Assembly: GCF_020171625.1 (NCBI RefSeq)
Contig: NZ_JAIUZY010000006.1
Span: 247,120 to 311,119, forward strand
Length of the DNA: 64,000 nucleotides
Direction: 5' to 3'
DNA from: Salipiger bermudensis
GTDB taxonomy: Bacteria; Pseudomonadota; Alphaproteobacteria; Rhodobacterales; Rhodobacteraceae
The position numbers and the translations under genes were made by a program. Below are positions 11,358 through 19,607 of the stretch, piece by piece. Within the stretch, counting starts at the first letter, position 1; every line of letters starts with the position of its first letter. The notes under the pieces are model-generated. The model had not been told where the DNA came from. It worked only from the letters and a program-made list of their open reading frames with translations, and ran no database searches.

Positions 11358-12797
11358 ATGACCGATATCACGCAGGACGCCGCCTTGGGCGCAGATCCGG
11401 GGGCGCACACGGCGCTCGATCCCGTGACGCCGGAAGAAAAGACGTGGGGCTGGTTCGCCATCTTCAACATCTGGGCCAATGACGTGCAGTCGCTGTTCGG
11501 CTATTCGCTGGTGGCCTCGCTGTTCATTTCCTACGGCGTCAGCGGCTGGACCGCCTTTGCCGGGCTGATCGCGGCGGGCCTGTTCACCATGTGGATGGTC
11601 AACCTCTCCGGCGCGCCGGGCGAGAAATACGGCATCCCCTACCCCGTGCTCGCCCGCGCCAGCCTTGGCACCGAGGGCGCCAAGCTGCCCGCCATCCTGC
11701 GCGCCACGGTCGCGGTGTTCTGGTACGGGGTGCAGGTTTATTTCGCCTCGACCGCGCTTGCGCTGCTCATCCGCTCGCTCACCGGCGCGGAAAGCGGCAC
11801 CGTGTTCCTCGGCCTGACCGGCATCGACTGGCTGTCCTTCGTGCTGGTCTGGGCGTTCCACATCGTCATCTTCTGGCGCGGCATGAACTGGGTCGAGACC
11901 TTCCTCAACATCGCCGGCCCCTTCGTCTACCTCGTGATGATCGGCCTCGTCATCGTGCTGTGGCAGAAGTCCGACGGAGAGCTGCTGAACGCCACCGCCA
12001 CGATCTTTGCCAACCCCGAGGGCACCTTCCTGACCGAGTTCAACGGCTTCGTGGCCATCGTCGGCACCATGGTCGCCTACTTCGCCGCCGTGATGATCAA
12101 CTTCTCGGACTTCTCACGCTACGCCAGAACCAAGAGCGCCATGAAGACCGGCAACCTCGCCGGGCTGCCCTTCAACATGATCCTGTTCTCGGCGCTCGCG
12201 CTGCTGACCACCGGCGGCGCGGCAGTCGTCTATGGCGAGGCGATCATCAACCCGACGGAAATCGTCGAGCGCACCGACAGCGTGCTGCTCAGCATCATCG
12301 CCGCCGTCACCTTCTTCGCGGCGACCGTGGGCATCAACCTCGTGGCCAACTTCATTCCCGCGGTGAACGGCATCGCGAACCTCGCGCCCCGGCGCATCAG
12401 TTTCCGCGTCGGCGGACTGATCACCTCGCTCTTCGCGCTGGTGATCGGCGGGCTGTGGACGAGCTTCATCAGCGCCTTCGGGATTGGGGGCTTCGTCAAC
12501 ACGCTGGGCGCCACGCTGGCCCCGATCTTCGGGATCATGATCGTGGACTACTACTGGCACCGCAAACAGACGCTGGACCGCGCCGCGCTCTACACCCTGA
12601 ACAGCGGCGAGTACCACTATGGCAATGGCTGGAACGCCCCGGCGGTCAAGGCCTTCGCCATCGCCGCGGTGTTCTCCATCGCGACCGTCTGGCTGCCCGC
12701 TCTTGGCTTCCTGAACGGCTACGCGTGGGTGATCGGCGCGGTGCTGGGTGGCCTGCTTTACAACATCTTCACCGGCGGCCGCGTGCCGTCGAAGTGA
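11358..12797 (+). CDS. NCS1-family nucleobase/hydantoin-type permease
   Basis: A 479-residue membrane protein with about 12 helices of the nucleobase:cation symporter-1 family (Mhp1, PucI, CodB relatives). Seen: WGWFAIFNIWANDVQS in helix 1, GIPYPVLARASLG in the helix 3 region, FSDFSRYARTKSAMKTGN (a signature of the family), and NLVANFIPAVNGIANLAP. It interrupts the bhc operon between bhcC and bhcD. Given the surrounding purine catabolic genes, allantoin or another ureide/hydantoin is the likeliest cargo (inference). AAAGGGAGAAG precedes the ATG. Flanking hairpins on both sides set it apart from the bhc genes at the RNA level. Confidence 0.85.
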   Translation: MTDITQDAALGADPGAHTALDPVTPEEKTWGWFAIFNIWANDVQSLFGYSLVASLFISYGVSGWTAFAGLIAAGLFTMWMVNLSGAPGEKYGIPYPVLARASLGTEGAKLPAILRATVAVFWYGVQVYFASTALALLIRSLTGAESGTVFLGLTGIDWLSFVLVWAFHIVIFWRGMNWVETFLNIAGPFVYLVMIGLVIVLWQKSDGELLNATATIFANPEGTFLTEFNGFVAIVGTMVAYFAAVMINFSDFSRYARTKSAMKTGNLAGLPFNMILFSALALLTTGGAAVVYGEAIINPTEIVERTDSVLLSIIAAVTFFAATVGINLVANFIPAVNGIANLAPRRISFRVGGLITSLFALVIGGLWTSFISAFGIGGFVNTLGATLAPIFGIMIVDYYWHRKQTLDRAALYTLNSGEYHYGNGWNAPAVKAFAIAAVFSIATVWLPALGFLNGYAWVIGAVLGGLLYNIFTGGRVPSK

Positions 12798-12805
12798 CCG
12801 ACACC

Positions 12806-12829
12806 GGGGCCGCCCCGCGTGGCGGCCCC
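12806..12829 (+). other. Intra-operonic GC hairpin, permease-bhcD gap
   Basis: A perfect 9-bp stem (GGGGCCGCC/GGCGGCCCC, six-base loop) starts 9 bases after the permease stop and ends shortly before the AAAGGAGAG site of bhcD. Confidence 0.45.
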
Positions 12830-12855
12830 GTCCTCATTGCAAAGGAGAGTTCCAC

Positions 12856-13821
12856 ATGCTGATCGTGCCCGAACGCGAGATCGCCGCCCTGATGACCCGC
12901 GAGGCGGCCTTTGCCGCCGTGGAAAAGGTGTTCGCCGCCATGGCCTCGGAACAGGCGTACAACTTCCCGGTGGTGCGCGAGGCGATCGGCCATGAGGATG
13001 CGCTCTACGGCTTCAAGGGCGGTTTCGACCGCGCCGGCCTGACACTCGGACTGAAGGCGGGCGGCTACTGGCCGCACAACCTCGAAAAGCGCGGCGAGAT
13101 CAATCACCAGTCGACGGTCTTCCTGTTCGATCCCGATACCGGCAAGGCCAGGGCCATGGTCGGCGGCAACCTGTTGACCGCGCTGCGCACCGCCGCGGCG
13201 TCGTCGGTCTCGATCCGGCATCTGGCGCGCGACGATGCCAAGGTGCTGGGCATGATCGGCGCCGGGCATCAGGCGACCTTCCAGTTGCGCGCCGCACTGG
13301 AGCAACGCGAATTCGAGAAGGTCGTGGGCTGGAACCTGCACCCCGAAATGCTGCCCAACCTCGAGAAAGTCGCGCAGGAGGCCGGCGTGCCGTTCGAGGC
13401 CGTCGACCTGCCCGGCATGAGCGAGGCCGATGTCATCATCACCATCACCTCGGCCTTCTCGCCATCGCTGATGGCCGAGCATGTCAGCCCCGGCACTCAC
13501 ATCGCCTGCATGGGCACCGACACCAAGGGCAAGCAGGAGGTGGAGGCGGCGCTTCTGTCCCGCGCCACCGTCTTCACCGACGAGGTCGCGCAGTCCGTCA
13601 GCATCGGCGAGGCGCAACACGCGGTGGCCGAGGGCGTTCTGAAGGCGGAAGACATCGCCCAGCTGGGCGCGGTGATCAACGGCAGCCATCCGGGGCGACA
13701 GTCGGCGGAGGAGATCACGCTGTTCGACGGCACCGGGGTCGGGCTTCAGGATCTGGCGGTCGCCGCGGCGGTGGTGGATCTGGCCGTCGAAAAGGGCGTT
13801 GCCATCGAGGTCGATTTCTGA
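12856..13821 (+). CDS. bhcD: Iminosuccinate reductase (BhcD)
   Basis: A 321-residue member of the ornithine cyclodeaminase/mu-crystallin family. BhcD reduces iminosuccinate to L-aspartate with NADH, regenerating the amino donor of BhcA and closing the cycle. Seen: an N-terminal dimerisation segment, LTLGLKAGGYWPHN and GGNLLTALRTAAASSVSIRHL, then the Rossmann glycine motif LGMIGAGHQATFQL (about residues 132-145), and GTDTKGKQEVE. AAAGGAGAG lies 8 bases before the ATG. Family membership alone would also allow ornithine cyclodeaminase or alanine dehydrogenase; the bhc context decides. Confidence 0.91.
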   Translation: MLIVPEREIAALMTREAAFAAVEKVFAAMASEQAYNFPVVREAIGHEDALYGFKGGFDRAGLTLGLKAGGYWPHNLEKRGEINHQSTVFLFDPDTGKARAMVGGNLLTALRTAAASSVSIRHLARDDAKVLGMIGAGHQATFQLRAALEQREFEKVVGWNLHPEMLPNLEKVAQEAGVPFEAVDLPGMSEADVIITITSAFSPSLMAEHVSPGTHIACMGTDTKGKQEVEAALLSRATVFTDEVAQSVSIGEAQHAVAEGVLKAEDIAQLGAVINGSHPGRQSAEEITLFDGTGVGLQDLAVAAAVVDLAVEKGVAIEVDF

Positions 13822-14149
13822 CCTGTCAGTTCTGCGCCGAAACGCGCGCGCCCGGGTGGACCGATGAGGGCACCCGGGTGTTCGCATGTCACCTGTTTGC
13901 CGTGTCAAAGGATCTGTCGATGTCCCTGTCTCTGTCGTTTGCCGCATTCCCGGTCCTGCCCGGACCAGCGCGCAGGCCCGCGTCTTCCGCGACCGCGCCA
14001 GAGGACGGGTTGCGCCCTTGCCGCCGGGCGCGGGCGGTCGCGGGGTTCCTGCCTCGCCCGGCAGTGACGTCGCAGCGTCCCGAGCGCCACCCGGACGAGG
14101 CGCGCGACCGTCTGCCGGTCCGCACGCTTCGGCAGGAAGGAGCGGTGGC
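13822..14149. other. 328-base spacer between bhcD and the GAPDH-like gene
   Basis: It contains the bhcD hairpin (13851-13878) and then about 270 bases with normal high GC. A possible 77-codon frame (13920-14153) with AAAGGA before its ATG ends in an ATGA overlap with the next gene; I do not recognise its product and do not call it. No promoter motif is clear. Confidence 0.5.
13851..13878 (+). terminator. Hairpin after bhcD
   Basis: An 8-bp perfect stem (CCCGGGTG/CACCCGGG, twelve-base loop) lies 29 bases after the bhcD stop, followed by GTGTTC rather than a clean T-tract. It probably marks the end of the bhc operon. Confidence 0.45.
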
Positions 14150-15145
14150 ATGACCCGCGTCTTCATCAACGGCTTCGGGCGCATCGGACGGACGCTGTTT
14201 CGCCAGCTCCTGCAGGATGACAGCGATCTCGAGATCGTCGGGATCAACGACATCGCGCCGCTGGAGATCTGCGCCTACCTTTTGCGGTACGACAGCGTCT
14301 ATGGCCCGCTGTCCACGCCGGTGACCACCGGGCCGAACTGGATCGGCATCGGCCCGCGCCGCATCGCCTTCAGCCACGCACCGGACCTGCGGGCGCTCGA
14401 TCTCAGCGGCGTCGACGTCGTGCTCGAATGCACCGGGCGGGCACAGACCCGCGCCGTCGCGGAGGCCGGGCTCGAGGCGGGCGCGCGCGCCGTCCTGATA
14501 TCGGGTCCGTCCGAAGCGGCGGACAAGACCGTGGTGCTCGGCGCCAACGAACAGGAGTTGGGGGCCGCACGCATCGTCTCGAACGCGTCCTGCACCACCA
14601 ATGCCATCGCGCCGCTTCTGCGGCTGCTCGACCTCGGGCTGGGGATCGACAAGGCGCATGTAACGACGATCCACTGCTACACCAGCAGCCAACCCACCAC
14701 GGACGCACCTGGCGCCTCGCCGGAACGCTCGCGCGCCGCGGCGGTGTCGATGATCCCCACGACCACGAGCGCCACGGGTCAGGTGATCGGCGTGCTGCCG
14801 GACCTCGAGGGCCGCATCAGCATCGCCGCGGTCCGGGTGCCCTGCATCTCGGTCTCGGCGGTGGATGCGGTGATCCACACCTCCGAGGATATCGAGCAAC
14901 CGGTGACGGAGTTCCTGCGCGAGGCGCTGGCCGGCTCGTCGCTGATCGGTCTGACCGAAGATCCCTGCGTGTCCACCGATTTCCGCGCACGACCCGAGTC
15001 GCTGGTGCTGTCGTTGCCCCAGACGATGACAACCGGCAGCCGGCAGATCCGGCTATTGGGCTGGTACGACAACGAATGGGGCTTCTCGGCCCGCATGATC
15101 GAGATGGCCCGCCGCATGGCGGCGCGGCCCGATCCTGCGGCCTGA
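14150..15145 (+). CDS. Divergent glyceraldehyde-3-phosphate dehydrogenase-like protein
   Basis: A 331-residue type I GAPDH-family protein. Seen: the NAD-binding INGFGRIGRTLFRQLL start, D34 in the position that selects NAD, the catalytic C148 in SNASCTTNAIAP, H175 in TIHCYTSSQ, and WYDNEWGFSARM near the C-terminus. The S-loop (TTDAPGASPERSRAAAVSM) and the stretch after it differ from housekeeping GAPDH, so this is likely a paralogue; erythrose-4-phosphate dehydrogenase or another phosphorylating aldehyde dehydrogenase remains possible. AGGAAGGAG precedes the ATG. It follows bhcD on the same strand after a hairpin and a 328-base gap, so co-regulation is uncertain. Confidence 0.8.
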   Translation: MTRVFINGFGRIGRTLFRQLLQDDSDLEIVGINDIAPLEICAYLLRYDSVYGPLSTPVTTGPNWIGIGPRRIAFSHAPDLRALDLSGVDVVLECTGRAQTRAVAEAGLEAGARAVLISGPSEAADKTVVLGANEQELGAARIVSNASCTTNAIAPLLRLLDLGLGIDKAHVTTIHCYTSSQPTTDAPGASPERSRAAAVSMIPTTTSATGQVIGVLPDLEGRISIAAVRVPCISVSAVDAVIHTSEDIEQPVTEFLREALAGSSLIGLTEDPCVSTDFRARPESLVLSLPQTMTTGSRQIRLLGWYDNEWGFSARMIEMARRMAARPDPAA

Positions 15146-15164
15146 CCTCTCGGAGGGCCACAGT

Positions 15165-15184
15165 CGAGGGCGTCATTGCCCTCG
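15165..15184 (+). terminator. Hairpin terminator candidate after the GAPDH-like gene
   Basis: A perfect 7-bp stem (CGAGGGC/GCCCTCG, six-base loop) begins 20 bases after the stop; no strong T-tract follows. The remaining sequence to 15366 shows nothing recognisable. Confidence 0.4.
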
Positions 15185-15366
15185 CCCTCTAAGGGAAAGC
15201 CCCTGCCGAGGCGCGGCGCTCGAGCGGCGGGCTTCTCCGCGCTTAGAGCGCGCGCGGATCGTGCCTACTCATTCATCGCTCGGTCGTGCTTCGTCTCTCG
15301 ACCGTCTGCCGCTCCTGCCGCAAGCACGTGTCCGGACGACGGCGTCGATAGACGCACGCACCCGCG

Positions 15367-15391
15367 AAAAGGGCGACGCAGTGCGCCGCCC
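15367..15391 (-). terminator. Intrinsic terminator of the NCS2 permease gene
   Basis: Read on the minus strand, a nine-pair stem with one mismatch (GGGCGGCGC / GCGTCGCCC, loop ACT) is followed directly by TTTT. It lies about 45 bases downstream of the permease stop, as expected for a rho-independent terminator. Confidence 0.6.
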
Positions 15392-15435
15392 TGTCCCGTG
15401 TCAATCTGCGGCCCCCTCAGAACCTCTCCCACGCC

Positions 15436-16860
15436 TCAGACGCGATCGTCCTTGGCGTAGGAGCCGCGTCCGTGGCCGGCCATGCCGCCCGAGACTTCCT
15501 CGGTCGCCTCGTCTGAGAGTTCCTCGGGCAGCAGCAGGTTCAGCACGATGGCGATCACCGCCGCCGGCAGGATGCCCGAGGTCGCGAGGACCTTCGCCGT
15601 GGAGGGCAGGTATTGCAGCGCGTCCGGTTCCAGTTGCAGGCCCAGACCCAGCGACAGGGCGATGGCGAAGATCACCATGTTGCGGCGGTTCCAGTGCACG
15701 TCCGACAGCATCGAGATGCCCGCCGCGACCACCATGCCGAACATGACGATCACGCCACCGCCCAGCACCTCGATCGGGACCGAGGAAATCACCGCGCCGA
15801 TCTTGGGCAGCAGGCCGCACACGATCAGGAACACCGCGCCGATCGTTACCACCGTGCGGCTCATCACGCCGGTCATCGCGATCAGCCCGACATTCTGGCT
15901 GAACGAGGTGTTGGGCAGCGCGCCGAACAGGCCCGAGATCGCCGTCCCGATCCCGTCCGCGAAGGTCGCGCCCTGGATCTCGTCGTCGGTCGCTTCGCGG
16001 CCCGCGCCGCCCTTGGTGATGCCGCTGACATCCCCCACAGTCTCCACCGCCGAGACGAAGGACATCGCGCAGAAGCCGATGACCGCCGCCACCGAGAACT
16101 CCAGCCCGAAATGCAGAGGGTTCGGCAGCGCGAAGGGCGCGGCGGTGCCGACATTGGAAAGGTTGACCTGGCCCAGGGCAAAGGCCAGTGCATACCCCAC
16201 CAGCAGGCCCACCAGAACCGCCGAGACCGACAGCATCCCGCGGGCGAAGAACTTCAGCCCCAGCGTCACCACGATCACGGTCCCGGCCATGAACCAGTTC
16301 ACGCCCGACCCGTATTCCGGCGTACCGATGGCGGGCACCCCTCCGGCGGCGTACTGGATGCCGACCTCGACCAGCGCGAGGCCGATCATCGTGACCACGA
16401 GGCCGGTCACCAGCGGCGGCAGCGCGAAGCGCAGGCGCCCGATGAAGAGGCCGAGGAAGGCGTGGAACAGGCCGCCCACCAGGATGCCGCCCATCAGCAC
16501 GGCGATGGCATCGACCCCCTTGCCGGCGACCAGCGGGATCATGATCGGGATGAAGGCGAAGGAGGTGCCCTGCACGATGGGCAGGCGGGCGCCCACGGGG
16601 CCCACCCCGATGGACTGAAACAGCGTCGCGATGCCGGCAAAGAACATCGACATCTGGATCATGTAGATCATCTCGGGAAAGTCCGGGCTGTTCGAGCCGA
16701 AGCCGAAGCCCGCCGCCCCGCAGACGATGATCGCGGGGGTCACGTTCGAGACGAACATGGCCAGCACGTGCTGGATGCCCAGCGGCACCGCCTTGATCAT
16801 CGGCGGGGTGTAATTCGGGTCCCTGAGTTGCTCGGGTGTCCCGAGGGATGTGTCTGCCAT
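15436..16860 (-). CDS. NCS2-family xanthine/urate-type permease
   Basis: A 474-residue polytopic protein of the nucleobase:cation symporter-2 family (XanQ/UacT/PucJK relatives). Seen: PLGIQHVLAMFVSNVTPAII in helix 1, VQGTSFAFIPIMIP, and the SVAAVIGFCAMSFVSAVETVGD plus LPNTSFSQNVGLIAMTGVMSR segments that form the substrate-binding signature region. The ATG at 16860 is preceded by AGGGAGGAAAG, which rules out a longer frame upstream. Neighbours AllA and PuuE-UraD make xanthine or urate the likely cargo (inference). It is the last gene of this minus-strand group. Confidence 0.88.
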   Translation of the reverse strand: MADTSLGTPEQLRDPNYTPPMIKAVPLGIQHVLAMFVSNVTPAIIVCGAAGFGFGSNSPDFPEMIYMIQMSMFFAGIATLFQSIGVGPVGARLPIVQGTSFAFIPIMIPLVAGKGVDAIAVLMGGILVGGLFHAFLGLFIGRLRFALPPLVTGLVVTMIGLALVEVGIQYAAGGVPAIGTPEYGSGVNWFMAGTVIVVTLGLKFFARGMLSVSAVLVGLLVGYALAFALGQVNLSNVGTAAPFALPNPLHFGLEFSVAAVIGFCAMSFVSAVETVGDVSGITKGGAGREATDDEIQGATFADGIGTAISGLFGALPNTSFSQNVGLIAMTGVMSRTVVTIGAVFLIVCGLLPKIGAVISSVPIEVLGGGVIVMFGMVVAAGISMLSDVHWNRRNMVIFAIALSLGLGLQLEPDALQYLPSTAKVLATSGILPAAVIAIVLNLLLPEELSDEATEEVSGGMAGHGRGSYAKDDRV

Positions 16861-16928
16861 GCGTCTTTCCTCCCTTTGGCGTGCGGGTGCCGGCTCCTCT
16901 TCCGACGGCCCATTTGGGTCTCGCCCGG

Positions 16929-17414
16929 TCAGGCGATGATCGTGTAGGGGTGCTCGAACCAGTGCTCCTGCAGGTTCTCGCCTGCGCCGATCCGGTCGAT
17001 GACGGCAAAGAGGCCGGGACCGGAGAGCGGGGTCAAAACCCCGTGCCACGTGTTGCGATGAAAATTGATCCCCTGCCCCGCATCGGTGCGGAATGCGACC
17101 GGCGTGCCCGGCGTTCCGGCAGCATCCGGCGCGACGACGACCAGAAAGGCGTCCATCGACATCGGCAGAAAGGCCTGAGAGCCCAGCGGGTGCCGCTCCA
17201 TCAGATCGAGCGTATAAGGCAGCGCGCGCAGCTCGGCCTCGAACAGGCTGATGCCCGCGGTGCCGCCCTCGGCGAACTCCAGCGTGGCGCGGTCATGGTA
17301 TCGGCCGCAAAGGCCCTGATTGATCAGCTTGTCCGGCGCGCCCGCGGTATCCAAGACCTCGCCATAGGGCGCAAAGGCCTCTGCGGTCAGGGGTTGAATG
17401 CGGATCGTGCTCAC
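16929..17414 (-). CDS. allA: Ureidoglycolate lyase
   Basis: A 161-residue cupin-like enzyme that splits (S)-ureidoglycolate into glyoxylate and urea. Seen: the N-terminal IRIQPLTAEAFAPYGEVLDT, the ERHPLGSQAFLPM core, and FHRNTWHGVLTPL with the conserved histidines. Length is typical of AllA. It starts at a GTG whose last bases overlap the puuE-uraD stop (GTGA), so the two are translationally coupled. Its product glyoxylate is the substrate of BhcA and BhcC and the known ligand of BhcR, encoded about 10 kb away. Confidence 0.92.
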   Translation of the reverse strand: MSTIRIQPLTAEAFAPYGEVLDTAGAPDKLINQGLCGRYHDRATLEFAEGGTAGISLFEAELRALPYTLDLMERHPLGSQAFLPMSMDAFLVVVAPDAAGTPGTPVAFRTDAGQGINFHRNTWHGVLTPLSGPGLFAVIDRIGAGENLQEHWFEHPYTIIA

Positions 17415-18823
17415 GCGCCCAGCTTCTCGATCAGGCGAAGCTCGGCGATGCGTTCGACCTGACGGCAGGCCTCGGCAAACTCGGTGGCGCGGTCGTTGCC
17501 GATGCGGCGGTGGAAGGCGTCGAGGATACTGGCCTTGGTGTTGTCCTTCACCGCGATGATGAAGGGGAACCCGTGCCGCTCGACATATTCGCTGTTCAGC
17601 CGCTGGAAGGTCTCGCGCTCCTCGTCGGTCAGCAGGTCCAGCCCCGCGCCCGCCTGCTCCGCGGTCGACTCCGCCGTCAGCCGGCCGGCGGCGGCGAGCT
17701 TGCCCGCAAGGTCCGGGTGCGCGGTCAGCACGCTTAGCCTCTGTTCCTCCGAGGCCGACCGGAAGACCCGCGCGAGGGCGTTGTGCACCCCCGCCGCTCT
17801 GTCGCTGTAGGTGCCGAGTTCCAGCGCGTGTGCCCCCTGGGCGATCCACGGGCTGTGCTCGAAGATGCCGCCGAATTCGGCCACGAAATGCTCCCGGTCC
17901 ATCTGCGAGGGCGTCACGCCCGAGGGCGCCGGATGCGTGGCGGCCCAGTGGTCGGCGATCTGCTCGCGCGTGGCGAACCAGACGCCCTCATGCCCCTGCA
18001 TGTAGTCCATCACGCGCTTCAGCGCGGCCATCCGGCTGGGCCGCCCGATCAGGCGACAGTGCAGCCCGATCGACATCATCTTGGGCGCGCCCGCCTGACC
18101 TTCGGCGTAGAGCACATCGAAGGCGTCGCGGACCATCGCCTCGAAGTCGTCTCCCCGCGTGTACCCCGCCTGAATGGCGAAGCGCATGTCGTTGCAATCC
18201 ATGGTGTAGGGCACGATCAGCTGGTCCTTGCCGCCGGCGCGCGTCCAGTACGGCAGGTCGTCGGAATAGCTGTCGGCGATATAGGCAAGCTCGCCCTCTT
18301 CCGCCGCCAGCGGGATCGTGTTCATCGAGCAGCGCCCGGTGTACCAGCCGCGCGGGGGCGCGCCCACCACTTCGGTGTGCAGGCGGATCGCCTCGCGGAT
18401 CTGCGCGCGTTCCTCCTCGGCGGGCATGTCCTTGTGCTCGACCCACTTGAGGCCGTGCGACGCGATCTCCCAGCCCGCCTCCTTCATCGCCTTGACCTGC
18501 TCGGGCGCGCGGGCCAGCGCGGTGGCGACGCCGTAGACGGTGATGGGCACGTCCTTCAGCAAGGCGTGGACCCGCCAGAACCCGGCGCGGCTGCCGTATT
18601 CGTAGATCGTTTCCATGTTCCAGTGCCGCTGGCCGGGCCAGGGCTGTGCGCCGGTGATCTCGGAGAGGAAGCCCTCGGACGCCGCATCCCCGTGCAGGAT
18701 GTTGTTCTCGCCGCCTTCTTCGTAGTTCAGGACGATCTGCACGGCGATTTTCGCACCCCCGGGCCAGTTCGCCTGCGGGATGCGCGGACCATAGCCCGCC
18801 AAGTCTCTGGGATAGCGCTGCAC
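17411..18823 (-). CDS. puuE: Allantoinase PuuE fused to OHCU decarboxylase UraD
   Basis: A 470-residue fusion of two non-adjacent purine-pathway steps. Residues about 1-305 are a polysaccharide-deacetylase-like, PuuE-type allantoinase (ALNYEEGGE-like VLNYEEGGEN, SHGLKWVEH, GWYTGRCSMNT), opening allantoin to allantoate. Residues about 315-470 are 2-oxo-4-hydroxy-4-carboxy-5-ureidoimidazoline decarboxylase, with EHSPWIAQGA, TAHPDLAGKLA and LNSEYVERHGFPFIIAV, which makes (S)-allantoin. The start chosen is GTG at 18823, with GGAGG 8-12 bases upstream; a GTG three codons earlier has no spacing to that site. The gene is divergent from uraH. Confidence 0.92.
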   Translation of the reverse strand: MQRYPRDLAGYGPRIPQANWPGGAKIAVQIVLNYEEGGENNILHGDAASEGFLSEITGAQPWPGQRHWNMETIYEYGSRAGFWRVHALLKDVPITVYGVATALARAPEQVKAMKEAGWEIASHGLKWVEHKDMPAEEERAQIREAIRLHTEVVGAPPRGWYTGRCSMNTIPLAAEEGELAYIADSYSDDLPYWTRAGGKDQLIVPYTMDCNDMRFAIQAGYTRGDDFEAMVRDAFDVLYAEGQAGAPKMMSIGLHCRLIGRPSRMAALKRVMDYMQGHEGVWFATREQIADHWAATHPAPSGVTPSQMDREHFVAEFGGIFEHSPWIAQGAHALELGTYSDRAAGVHNALARVFRSASEEQRLSVLTAHPDLAGKLAAAGRLTAESTAEQAGAGLDLLTDEERETFQRLNSEYVERHGFPFIIAVKDNTKASILDAFHRRIGNDRATEFAEACRQVERIAELRLIEKLGA

Positions 18824-18868
18824 GTCTCTCACCTCCGGTTTATCATGTCATATTCCAGAAAAGTGCCG

Positions 18869-18916
18869 CGCATTATCAAAAAGAATGCGAAGGTGCCTCA
18901 AATGACAGCGCATTTG
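18869..18916. promoter_or_regulatory. Divergent puuE-uraH control region
   Basis: Two inverted repeats lie in the 145-base AT-richer spacer: CGCATT-N9-AATGCG (18869-18889) and CAAATG-N6-CATTTG (18899-18916). Both are plausible operators for a shared purine regulator; no regulator is encoded next to them, so the binding protein is unknown. Confidence 0.4.
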
Positions 18917-18968
18917 CGGCGCGCTGTGCGGCGGGTATGAAGAGGCAAAGCCAGCGGGAGATCGAAAC

Positions 18969-19325
18969 ATGAGCGGATATCTGACGACACACGTGCTTGA
19001 TACGGCGCGGGGCTGCCCGGCAGAGGGCGTCCGCATCGCGCTCTATCGCGTCACGGGCGACACGCGCGAGAGGCTGGCCGAGACGGTGACGAACGCGGAT
19101 GGCCGCACCGACGCCCCGATCCTGCCCGCCGAGCGCTTCGAGACCGGCACCTTCGAGCTGGTCTTCTTCGCGGGCGACTACCTGCGCGCGACCGGACAGG
19201 CGGAGGGCGACATCCTCTTCCTCGACGAGGTGCCGATCCGCTTCGGCATGTCGGAGGCCGAGGCCCACTACCACGTCCCCCTGCTGCTCTCGGCCTACGG
19301 GATGAGCACCTACCGGGGAAGCTGA
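18969..19325 (+). CDS. uraH: 5-Hydroxyisourate hydrolase (transthyretin-like)
   Basis: A 118-residue HIU hydrolase that converts 5-hydroxyisourate, the product of urate oxidation, to OHCU, the substrate of the UraD half of the neighbouring fusion. Seen: [17 protein letters not shown] at the N-terminus with the catalytic histidine, a middle [11 protein letters not shown] segment, HYHVPLLLS, and the diagnostic C-terminal YRGS. Length is exactly that of bacterial PucM/HiuH. GGGAG precedes the ATG. The protein has no signal peptide and is cytoplasmic. Confidence 0.95.
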   Translation: MSGYLTTHVLDTARGCPAEGVRIALYRVTGDTRERLAETVTNADGRTDAPILPAERFETGTFELVFFAGDYLRATGQAEGDILFLDEVPIRFGMSEAEAHYHVPLLLSAYGMSTYRGS

Positions 19326-19607
19326 GGGGCGTCAGACGCGGCTGCTCGCCTCACCACGGGGCGGCGAGGCAATGTCGAATGCCAGTCGAAAACGGCTCGA
19401 GCATAAGGACTTCCTGCGTCCCGACGGTGCGCTGCGCGAAGCGATCCCGCGCCAACCGCCGCGGATCTTCGCCTCAAACCGGCCCTGAAGGTAATCCGCA
19501 GGAAGGTCCGCAACGCGGACAAAGCGGGTTTTCGCTGCGGCTGCGCCAATGGGACTCGCGCATCGCCTTTGCCCTGCGGTAGGGGACATCAGGTGCCCTG
19601 CTGCAGT

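Noticed and set aside
15436..17049. Longer N-terminus for the NCS2 permease
   Set aside because: The added 63 residues are proline/arginine-rich, overlap allA, and the ATG at 16860 has a strong ribosome-binding site.
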